In this document: piece after piece, positions 1 through 4,800 of the stretch | How positions within the stretch are numbered: the first letter of the stretch is position 1 | Layout: every line of letters begins with the position of its first letter | Assembly (NCBI GenBank): GCA_050011895.1 | Contig: JBEKIF010000144.1 | Location: 1 to 5,831 of the forward strand | Source: DATBGO01 sp050011895 | Lineage (GTDB): Bacteria; Actinomycetota; Actinomycetes; Streptosporangiales; Streptosporangiaceae | Reading direction: 5' to 3' | Length of the DNA: 5,831 nt | Position numbers and translations under genes: made by a program | The notes under the pieces: generated by a model | Databases searched by the model: none | What the model was told of the DNA's origin: nothing | Seen by the model: the letters and a program-made list of their open reading frames with translations, nothing else

Positions 1-308
1 GCCTCGATCGCCTCCTCGATCTGGTCCGGTGCGGCCCCGGTTCCCCACCGGAACGCGGCGGCCTCCTTGGCCGCCCGGGCTGACTCGCGTCGCAGCAGGT
101 CAAGCGCCTTGCGGCGGGCGACCACCGCCAGCCAGGCCCGCGGGTTGTCAGGGATCCCCGTTCTGGGCCAGGCATCCAGGGCGGTGATCGTGGCCTCGGA
201 GAGCGCGTCCTCGGCTACGGCCAGGTCGCCGATGGTCCTGGCCAGCGTCGCCAGCACCCTGGGACCTTCGCCCTTCAGCACCTCGGCCAGAGTGCCGGTG
301 GCGTCCAT
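1..308 (-). CDS. ECF-type RNA polymerase sigma factor, ECF42-like (partial, N-terminal part)
   Basis: Reading leftwards from ATG 308-306, 102 codons lie in the window and the rest runs off the left edge. Residues about 17-75 match sigma region 2: an early helix with RVLATLARTIGD, then AEDALSEA (residues 32-39), then PRAWLAVVARRKALDLLRR (56-74), which is the region 2.3-2.4 segment that melts and contacts the -10 element. Region 4 and any C-terminal extension are outside the window. The gene starts 7 bases after the stop of a DGPF/YCII protein, and that pairing is typical of the ECF42 group, whose full-length members usually carry a C-terminal TPR-like extension and have no classical anti-sigma factor. 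The start has only a weak ribosome site (AGGCCTGG), so translation is probably coupled to the upstream gene. The ECF class is very likely; the ECF42 assignment rests on the neighbour and on general similarity. Confidence 0.9.
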   Translation of the reverse strand, partial: MDATGTLAEVLKGEGPRVLATLARTIGDLAVAEDALSEATITALDAWPRTGIPDNPRAWLAVVARRKALDLLRRESARAAKEAAAFRWGTGAAPDQIEEAIE

Positions 309-315
309 ACCAGGC

Positions 316-675
316 CTAGGCGTGGGCCGGCGCTACCGGGCGAAGCTCGATCTTCCCCCGCCAGGCAGCCGGGATCTGCGCCGCCCACGCGATGGCCTCG
401 TCCAGGTCGGCCGCCTCCAGCAGGAAGTACCCGGCCAAGACCTCCTTCGCCTCAGCGTAAGGACCGTCGGTCACCAGGACGTCGCCGCCCTTGCCGCCCG
501 AGACGGTGATGGTGGTCGACATGGTCACCGGGTGTAGGGCTTCACCGCCGCGCATGACCCCGGCCTCGGTAGCCCGCCGGGCGAACTCCGTGTACTCGGG
601 GGTGAACTCCATATCCGGCACCGAGTCCCAGTGGTGGTCCCGGTCGTAGTAGCACAAGGCCACATACAGCGTCAT
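316..675 (-). CDS. YCII-related / DGPF-domain protein
   Basis: A 119-residue protein of the YCII/DGPF family, which has a small ferredoxin-like alpha/beta fold. Visible signatures are the opening strand MTLYVALCYYD, GGEAL at residues 43-47, the family motif TDGPYAEAKE at 69-78 (with Tyr instead of the usual Phe after DGP) and the closing helix DLDEAIAWAAQIPAA. Its length is normal for the family. I chose ATG 675-673 because a GAAGGAG site (690-684) sits 8 bases upstream; a TTG two codons earlier (681) would leave only 2 bases of spacing. The downstream ECF sigma gene follows after 7 bases, so the two are almost certainly one transcript. In ECF42 systems the DGPF gene is the usual target of the sigma factor; its biochemical role is not established, and no catalytic function should be assumed. 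Confidence 0.93.
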   Translation of the reverse strand: MTLYVALCYYDRDHHWDSVPDMEFTPEYTEFARRATEAGVMRGGEALHPVTMSTTITVSGGKGGDVLVTDGPYAEAKEVLAGYFLLEAADLDEAIAWAAQIPAAWRGKIELRPVAPAHA

Positions 676-683
676 CGTCAAGG

Positions 684-690
684 CTCCTTC
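684..690 (-). promoter_or_regulatory. Ribosome binding site of the DGPF gene
   Basis: GAAGGAG on the minus strand, 8 bases before ATG 675. It favours that start over the TTG at 681, which would be only 2 bases away. Confidence 0.75.
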
Positions 691-736
691 CGTTCAGCCC
701 ACCATGCCGTACCGTCTTACCTGGGCGATCACGACT

Positions 737-742
737 GCGACA
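737..742 (-). promoter_or_regulatory. Possible ECF42-type -35 element upstream of the DGPF gene
   Basis: TGTCGC on the minus strand, 61 bases upstream of the DGPF start, differs at one position from TGTCGA, the -35 element I recall being reported for ECF42 sigma factors. I do not see a convincing -10 partner at the expected distance, so this is a weak candidate. It would fit autoregulation of the DGPF-sigma unit. Confidence 0.22.
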
Positions 743-774
743 ACCGCTGCCACGGCCCTGGAACCCGTTTGGAT

Positions 775-820
775 CCGGGTACGGGGCGGCTCCCCCGGAA
801 GGGAGGCGCCCCGTACCCGG
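775..820 (-). terminator. Long hairpin, likely U-less terminator of the NTF2-like gene
   Basis: Perfect 14-bp arms (775-788 and 807-820, CCGGGTACGGGGCG and its complement) extend inwards past one mismatch by five more pairs (790-794 with 801-805), leaving a 6-base loop. It begins 12 bases after the stop codon of the minus-strand gene at 832 and lies before the DGPF promoter region. There is no U-tract on either side, which is common for strong actinobacterial hairpin terminators. The position argues for ending the NTF2-like transcript and separating it from the DGPF-sigma unit. Confidence 0.75.
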
Positions 821-831
821 AAGACTGCGCC

Positions 832-1245
832 TTACCTGGCGGGGCTGTTGTGGTAGGAGGCGATGCGCCAGCCGCCGTCGCGCCTGACCAGCACCCAGGT
901 CGCGCGCACCAGTCGCTCGCTCGCGACAGCGTCCTGCCCAGGGAAGATGATCCCGTCCTCGCTGACCACGATGGCCGTGTCGCCGGTAAGAAAGCGGACG
1001 TTCACCGGGCGGGTGGCCACCCGCGACCCGTTGAGCGGGCCCGCGAACGCCGCGGCTACATTGGTGCGGATCTCCTCACGGTCCTTCTCGTAGACGCCGG
1101 GCTGGATCACGCTGGCGTCCTCGGTATAGTCGGCCACGAACGTTTCGGCGTCGCCGGCTTCCCACGCCCGGTACAAGCGCGCTAGCACGTCAAGAACGGC
1201 CTGCCGGTCGGCGTCGGACCCTGCCGTGGCGGTCTTGCTGGTCAT
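832..1245 (-). CDS. SgcJ/EcaC-family (SnoaL-like, NTF2 fold) protein
   Basis: A 137-residue protein with the features of the SgcJ/EcaC family within the NTF2-like superfamily: helix DRQAVLDVLARLYRAWEAGD (residues 13-32), FVADYTEDASVIQPG (36-50) and the C-terminal strand WRIASYHNSPAR (126-137). Such cone-shaped folds bind small hydrophobic ligands, and some act as cyclases, isomerases or scavengers. The substrate cannot be read from the sequence, and nothing nearby is a biosynthetic cluster. No signal peptide is visible, so it is probably cytoplasmic. ATG 1245-1243 is preferred because AGGAG (1254-1250) lies 4 bases upstream; a GTG at 1284 would add 13 Arg/Thr-rich residues and lacks a ribosome site. 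It lies upstream of the DGPF/sigma unit on the same strand but is separated from it by a hairpin, so it is probably a separate transcript. Confidence 0.92.
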   Translation of the reverse strand: MTSKTATAGSDADRQAVLDVLARLYRAWEAGDAETFVADYTEDASVIQPGVYEKDREEIRTNVAAAFAGPLNGSRVATRPVNVRFLTGDTAIVVSEDGIIFPGQDAVASERLVRATWVLVRRDGGWRIASYHNSPAR

Positions 1246-1269
1246 CGGTCTCCTCGTCTCTCTCCGCGT

Positions 1270-1285
1270 GGTGGCGAGCGCCACC
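1270..1285. promoter_or_regulatory. Dyad in the leader of the NTF2-like gene (operator or hairpin)
   Basis: GGTGGCGAGCGCCACC is a perfect 7-bp inverted repeat with a 2-base centre (or a 6-bp stem with a GAGC tetraloop), 25 bases upstream of ATG 1245 and just outside its ribosome site. It could be a repressor operator or a leader hairpin. The PadR remnant next door is a conceivable former regulator, but that is inference only. Confidence 0.35.
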
Positions 1286-1394
1286 CGGGGGAAGGACGGA
1301 CGGGCCCGCCCGGAGAGGACACCCCCGCGGCGCGAAGCCGGAAAAAATTTGAACCACTATTACCGCGCCGAGGCTTGATCAGACACCAGCCGGG
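1286..1394. other. Leader/upstream region of the NTF2-like gene with an AT-rich patch
   Basis: No gene seen. At 1340-1351 there is a run of A and T (GAAAAAATTTGA on plus) followed by CTATTACC, very unlike the roughly 70% GC surroundings. This is where a promoter reading leftwards into the NTF2-like gene could lie (TAATAG on the minus strand is a possible -10 piece), but I find no clear -35 and do not define a promoter. Confidence 0.35.
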
Positions 1395-1655
1395 GCCGGC
1401 CCGCCAATGTCGCAGCTGTTCGCCGAGTTCGGTGTGCCAGCGGGCGGGCCGCCGCCCCTCCTGCTCGGTACAGATCGCCGGGATGAGCCCTACGTCGCCC
1501 AGGCAGCTGAGCACCCCGTACGGGGTGCCCGGCGAGCTCCCTGCCTACTCGGTCCTCTCTCAAGGTCCGGCTTCCCGCAGGACCTGATGCCCGTACATCT
1601 GCCGCCGGCTGAGCATTCCGAGCACGAGGGCCCAGGCGGGCGAGATCGAAAGCAC
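1395..1655 (-). pseudogene. PadR-family transcriptional regulator, broken by two in-frame stops
   Basis: Reading leftwards from a possible GTG at 1655-1653, one frame gives SISPAWALVLGMLSRRQMYG then HQVLREAG, the first two helices of the PadR winged-helix domain. After a TGA (1562-1560) and a TAG (1547-1545), the same frame continues with PGTPYGVLSCLGDVGLIP and CTEQEGRRPAR, the recognition helix and wing, and then ELGEQLRHWRAG. The order and spacing match PadR proteins (LYGvLsrLedeGLI, TEqeGRRPaR), so this is one gene with two stops. CGA to TGA and CAG to TAG, both C-to-T changes, would explain them. The wing also appears to lack a few residues after RPAR, and the usual C-terminal dimerisation helix is missing. 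PadR proteins are repressors, often of a neighbouring gene. The family call is firm; inactivity is inferred from the stops. Confidence 0.8.
1511..1528. repeat. 18-bp perfect palindrome inside the PadR pseudogene
   Basis: GCACCCCGTACGGGGTGC is identical to its own reverse complement. It falls over the PGTPYGVL codons, so it may simply reflect codon choice, but perfect palindromes of this length are uncommon by chance. Confidence 0.6.
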
Positions 1656-1711
1656 ACGATCACCCAATATGGGTATTCCGTGCCGCGCTGCCACGGTTCG
1701 CGGCGTTCGGT

Positions 1712-1733
1712 GTGAGGCTCGGCCGGGCCTCAC
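1712..1733. repeat. Hairpin, 9-bp stem with GGCC loop
   Basis: GTGAGGC (1712-1718) pairs with GCCTCAC (1727-1733), extended inwards by a U-G and a C-G pair around a GGCC tetraloop. It is followed after two bases by a second stem-loop. The pair may be an old U-less terminator for either strand between the PadR and hydrolase remnants. Confidence 0.5.
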
Positions 1734-1735
1734 CA

Positions 1736-1754
1736 GCCGGGCAAGTTGCCCGGC
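1736..1754. repeat. 19-base dyad, perfect 9-bp arms around one base
   Basis: GCCGGGCAA-G-TTGCCCGGC is a perfect inverted repeat. As RNA it would fold as a 6-bp stem with a 7-base loop; as DNA it resembles a dimeric-repressor operator. It sits 2 bases after the hairpin at 1712-1733. Confidence 0.5.
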
Positions 1755-1846
1755 GGTGACCTCGATACCCTCCCAGCTGTGCTGGGTGAACCAGCCGGCC
1801 GTGCCGATGTGGGGCACTAGTTCTGCTCACGCTCACCGCTTACCCG

Positions 1847-2047
1847 GCGGGCGTCTACGACTCGCCCAGCCGCGACGGATCGCCCGCCGCCGACCTGCCC
1901 GCCGGCCTGGCCGCCTTCATGGCCGACGCTCAGGTCCCGTGGAGCGTCGGCGCGCTGGGCGGCGCGGTGACCGATCCAGCATGGCGGGCCAAGCCCAGCT
2001 GGTATCTGGTCGCCACCGAGGACCGGATGATCCCGCCACCGGCGCAG
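1847..2047 (+). pseudogene. Alpha/beta hydrolase, C-terminal fragment only
   Basis: The plus frame reads DLPAGLAAFMADAQVPW, then AVTDPAWRAKPSWYLVATED and RMIPPPAQ (ending 2047). This matches the late part of an alpha/beta-hydrolase group in which the Asp of the VATxDRMIPPPAQ strand-turn is the catalytic acid (Asp codon 2021-2023). The upstream part with the nucleophile elbow (G-x-S-x-G) is absent, and after PPPAQ the frame leaves the family: the terminal segment with the catalytic His (usually GSHAvYvS) is not found in any frame nearby. The frame is open only from 1790, after a TGA at 1787-1789, and continues as unrelated codons to 2311. Both edges are approximate. It cannot encode a working enzyme. 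The family call is from remembered similarity and is fairly good; the exact subfamily is not determined. Confidence 0.65.
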
Positions 2048-2566
2048 CCGGCCCCATTCTGGGACTATCAACACAAGCGGCAAGCGATTGCTCGCCCGGC
2101 AATTCAGCAAGCCGGACAAGGATGCACTCAATTCGGCATCACCCGGCGTCCGTACGCACACAGATCCGCCACTTCGGGCGCGGCGCAACCGGCCATGGGA
2201 CCGATCAGGATGCAGCACATAGCGGCGGCTCGGCGAGCGTTATCCCTGACCTTCTTCGTCGCTCAGCGTAAGGCCGAAGATCCAGTAGTCGAGGTCGAGA
2301 TCCCCGACTGAGCGGTACGACCACCCGCGCCGGAAGCCACAGTGGATCACTGGATGAAGTCCGGCCTGCCGCAGCGCACGACGGCGACGTGGCACCTCGC
2401 TTCCGTTTTGGCGCGCCGTATGCGGCTATGACAGTGCGTTGGCCGGGCCGCCTGAGCGACGGTGCGGGCCATCGCGTGATGGCGTGGGCGGCGCAGAAGT
2501 AGCGTTACGCCCGTATACGCATCGAAGGCTGTGCATTCGGTTCATCGGGCCCTTTATCGTTGGTCT
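2048..2566. other. Intergenic stretch with no recognisable gene
   Basis: Frames here are short and their composition is unlike the neighbouring genes. The hydrolase frame runs on to a TGA at 2309-2311 without family similarity. On the minus strand about 2242-2312 reads VGDLDLDYWIFGLTLSDEE before a stop, which looks protein-like but is unidentified. GC content is lower than in the intact genes (for example 2480-2560), consistent with decayed or foreign DNA. I see no terminal inverted repeats or transposase motifs. Confidence 0.45.
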
Positions 2567-2879
2567 ATGCCTCACTCCGTATCGGTTCCCGAGAAGACGC
2601 TGGAGCACTGGTCCAGCCAGTACATAACGTACCGATACCGTTCCCAAGGTCGCGCTGTGGTGGCCCGCCAGAGGAGAAGACATCGACTTCGGCTGGCTGC
2701 CAGATAGGCCAGGGAAGGCCGTACAGTTAGAACTGAAGACCACTACGGTCGTCGGTGACGGCATCCACGATGTGATGATCGATCTCGGCCAACTTTGGCA
2801 ATACCGTCAACGGCCACTGGGGCATCAGCCTTTCTGTGCCTTTCCCAGGCCGGACTCTGACTGTGTACGCACTGAATGA
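2567..2879 (+). pseudogene. PD-(D/E)XK nuclease-like hypothetical protein, frameshifted
   Basis: From ATG 2567 the first frame reads PEKTLEHWSSQYITYRYRSQ. Dropping one C from the CCC at 2643-2645 makes it continue as YRYRSKVALWWPARGEDIDF, then GWLPDRPGKAVQLELKTTT, GDGIHDVMIDLGQLWQYRQ and PLGHQPFCAFPRP, ending at TGA 2877-2879. The corrected product is about 103 residues. It shows the layout of the PD-(D/E)XK fold: an Asp (codon 2685-2687) in a short strand, then E-L-K (2730-2738) in the strand VQLELKTTT, then QLWQY (2790-2804), matching the Q-xxx-Y element of RecB-like members. The end (DSDCVRTE) looks truncated compared with the flow of the sequence. There is no good ribosome site. I recall similar uncharacterised actinobacterial proteins but cannot name a family; the nuclease assignment is motif-based inference. 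The frameshift may be real or a homopolymer sequencing error. Confidence 0.6.
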
Positions 2880-3119
2880 GCCAACTCGGGTTTGACAATT
2901 GCGTGTCCACCCGCCGGTCTGACGACGCTATCGGCTGCTGCTTGGATCGGCCGCTCTGTGGGGTCTGCGACCCGATCGCGAGCAAACGGGGGAATCGTGA
3001 GTACCTGGCGAGTGGCGTGCCGTGCTGAGGCGCCTGAGCCGGCCGGTGGCGACTCTTGCGCGGGCTCAGTGCGGGGCCGACAATGGGGCATCCCGTGGTG
3101 CGTCTCATGGGTCACCGGT
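2880..3119. other. Upstream region of the CoA ligase gene
   Basis: No supported gene. A consensus-like TTGACA occurs at 2892-2897 on the plus strand, but at 17-18 bases downstream there is only CGGTCT/GGTCTG, so no convincing promoter. The ligase frame is open leftwards to 3022, giving Arg-rich residues unlike the family, and is treated as untranslated leader. Confidence 0.4.
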
Positions 3120-3125
3120 GGGGAG
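3120..3125 (+). promoter_or_regulatory. Ribosome binding site of the CoA ligase
   Basis: GGGGAG, 7 bases before ATG 3133. It decides the start against the in-frame upstream start at 3022, which has no comparable site and would add 37 non-conserved residues. Confidence 0.75.
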
Positions 3126-3132
3126 AAGACCC

Positions 3133-4710
3133 ATGATTCATCACAGCCCGCTGCCTGATGTGGAGATCCCTGATCTCCCGCTGACCGAGTATGTCCTGGC
3201 GGGTGGCGTGGGCCAGCCGGGCAAGCCCGCGCTGATCGACGGTGCTTCCGGGCGGGTGATGACCTACGGCGAGCTGGACGACGCGATCCGGTCGCTGGCC
3301 GGCGGGCTGGCGGCAGCCGGTTTCGGCCGGGGTGATGTGCTGGCCCTGATGGCCCCGAACTGCCCGGAGTACGCGGTGGTGTTCCACGGGGCCGCGATGG
3401 CCGGCGGGGCCGTCACGACGATCAACCCGGCCTACACCCAGGCTGAGGTGCATCACCAGCTCGCTGATTCCGGCGCCCGGATCCTGGTGACGGTCGCGCC
3501 GCTGGCCGCCATGGCCGTCCGCGCCTGCGAGGGGACGGCGGTCACCGAGGTCTACCTGCTCGGCGAGACCAGCGAGGCCGACGGGACCATGGCGGTCAGG
3601 GCGCTGAGCGCGCTGGCGGGGGCGCCGCTGGCCGCGCATGTCTTAGTTAGCCCCGACGACGTGGTGGCTCTGCCGTACTCGTCAGGCACCACCGGGCTGG
3701 CCAAGGGCGTAATGCTTACCCACAAGAACCTGGTGGCCAACGTCGCCCAGACACTAGGGGCGGTGCCGTCGGCGCCCGATGAGCGGCTCATGGCCGTTCT
3801 GCCGTTCTTCCACATCTACGGGATGCAGTGCATGATGAACTGCGGCCTGCGGGCGGGCGCGACGGTAGTTACGCTGCCGCGGTTCGACCTGGAGCAATTC
3901 CTGCGCGCTCACCAGGACTACCGGATTACCCGGTCGTTCGTGGCGCCGCCCATCGTGCTGGCACTGGCCAGGCACCCGCTGGTGGATACCTTCGACCTCA
4001 GTCAGCTGCGGTTGGTGAGTTCCGGCGCCGCCCCGCTGAAGGCGGAGCTAGCCGCCGAGTGCAGCAAGCGCCTGGGCTGCGAGGTCACCCAGGGTTACGG
4101 GATGACGGAGTTGTCGCCGGTATCGCACCTGACCCCGCCCGGCTCGTTCAAGCCTGGATCGGTGGGGGTCACCGCGCCGTGCACGCAGACCCGGATCGTC
4201 CATCCCGTGACGGGGGCGGACCTCGCTGCCGGCGAGGAGGGAGAGGTCTGGGTGCGCGGGCCGCAGGTGATGACGGGCTACCTGAACAACCCCCAGGCCA
4301 CGGCGGCGACCGTCGACGCGGACCGGTGGCTGCACACCGGGGACCTCGGCTACATTGACGCGGACGGCCACCTGTACGTGGTCGACCGGCTGAAGGAGCT
4401 CATCAAGTACAAGGGGTTCCAGGTGCCCCCCGCCGAGCTGGAGGCGGTCCTGCTCCGCCATCCCGATGTGGCCGATGCCGCCGTGATCGGCCTGCCGGAT
4501 GACGAGGCTGGCGAGATCCCGGCCGGGTACGTCGTCCTGCGGTCCGGGGCCGCCGCCTCCGCGGCCTCCAAGGAGAAGATCATGCGGTTCGTCGCGGGCG
4601 AGGTGGCGCCCTATAAGCAGATCCGGCAGCTCGAGGTGATCGACGCGATCCCCAAGTCAGCGGCCGGCAAGGTCCTGCGCCGGGTGCTCCGCGATTCCGC
4701 CAGGACCTGA
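3133..4710 (+). CDS. 4-coumarate-CoA ligase-like acyl/aryl-CoA synthetase (ANL superfamily)
   Basis: A complete 525-residue adenylate-forming enzyme. It should activate a carboxylic acid with ATP to an acyl-adenylate and transfer it to coenzyme A in the cytoplasm. Motifs occur in the usual order: phosphate loop SSGTTGLAKGV (183-193, Ala where most have Pro), LPFFHIYGM (His 227), SSGAAPL (296-302), QGYGMTE (320-326), GEVWVRG (370-376), the ribose-binding WLHTGD (Asp 404), hinge DRLKELIKYKGFQV (418-431) and the C-terminal catalytic lysine in PKSAAGKVLRR (Lys 513). Length and motifs best match bacterial 4-coumarate-CoA ligase-like and medium-chain acyl-CoA ligases; the substrate cannot be decided from sequence alone. 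The N-terminus MIHHSPLPDVEIPDLPLTEY is typical. It contains one TTA leucine codon (3643-3645, residue 171). It appears monocistronic: remnants lie upstream and a convergent gene downstream, with no pathway partners in the window. Confidence 0.95.
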   Translation: MIHHSPLPDVEIPDLPLTEYVLAGGVGQPGKPALIDGASGRVMTYGELDDAIRSLAGGLAAAGFGRGDVLALMAPNCPEYAVVFHGAAMAGGAVTTINPAYTQAEVHHQLADSGARILVTVAPLAAMAVRACEGTAVTEVYLLGETSEADGTMAVRALSALAGAPLAAHVLVSPDDVVALPYSSGTTGLAKGVMLTHKNLVANVAQTLGAVPSAPDERLMAVLPFFHIYGMQCMMNCGLRAGATVVTLPRFDLEQFLRAHQDYRITRSFVAPPIVLALARHPLVDTFDLSQLRLVSSGAAPLKAELAAECSKRLGCEVTQGYGMTELSPVSHLTPPGSFKPGSVGVTAPCTQTRIVHPVTGADLAAGEEGEVWVRGPQVMTGYLNNPQATAATVDADRWLHTGDLGYIDADGHLYVVDRLKELIKYKGFQVPPAELEAVLLRHPDVADAAVIGLPDDEAGEIPAGYVVLRSGAAASAASKEKIMRFVAGEVAPYKQIRQLEVIDAIPKSAAGKVLRRVLRDSART

Positions 4711-4756
4711 TCGGCTATTGCCCGACGACGTCTTCACCATCCGCGCATACGGAACA

Positions 4757-4773
4757 CCGGGCCACAGGTCCGG
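4757..4773. terminator. Small hairpin between convergent genes
   Basis: CCGGGCC (4757-4763) pairs with GGTCCGG (4767-4773) with one G-U pair and an ACA loop. It lies 46 bases after the ligase stop and 27 bases beyond the end of the convergent minus-strand gene, so it could stop transcription from either side. There is no U-tract. Confidence 0.45.
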
Positions 4774-4800
4774 GGCGCCAGTCGCGGGCCGCGGCCGGGG

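Larger units (their letters stand above)
1656..1846. other. Unassigned stretch upstream of the PadR remnant
   Basis: No recognisable gene. The PadR frame stays open leftwards on the minus strand from 1826 and reads protein-like text (for example WFTQHSWEGIEVTAGQLARL), but I cannot match it to a family. An ACCCA-ATA-TGGGT dyad (about 1662-1674) lies just upstream of the putative PadR GTG. Two hairpins at 1712-1754 are listed separately. Confidence 0.4.

Noticed and set aside
67..537. Plus-strand open frame across the sigma and DGPF genes
   Set aside because: It is antisense to two well-supported minus-strand genes and its product is low-complexity with no family features.
1242..1245. ATGA overlap joining the PadR frame to the NTF2-like gene as a coupled operon
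   Set aside because: PadR similarity ends about 150 bases earlier (near 1395), and the residues from there to the TGA are junk-like, so the overlap is probably chance in an open high-GC frame.
2892..2897. TTGACA as a sigma-70 -35 box for the ligase
   Set aside because: No acceptable -10 hexamer at 16-18 bases downstream, and it lies about 235 bases from the start codon.
3022..3132. N-terminal extension of the CoA ligase from the start at 3022
   Set aside because: No ribosome site there, Arg-rich non-family residues, and a good GGGGAG site precedes ATG 3133.
3112..3639. Minus-strand open frame of 175 codons within the CoA ligase
   Set aside because: Shadow of a high-GC gene: Arg/Gly/His-rich, no motif, while the opposite strand carries a complete enzyme.
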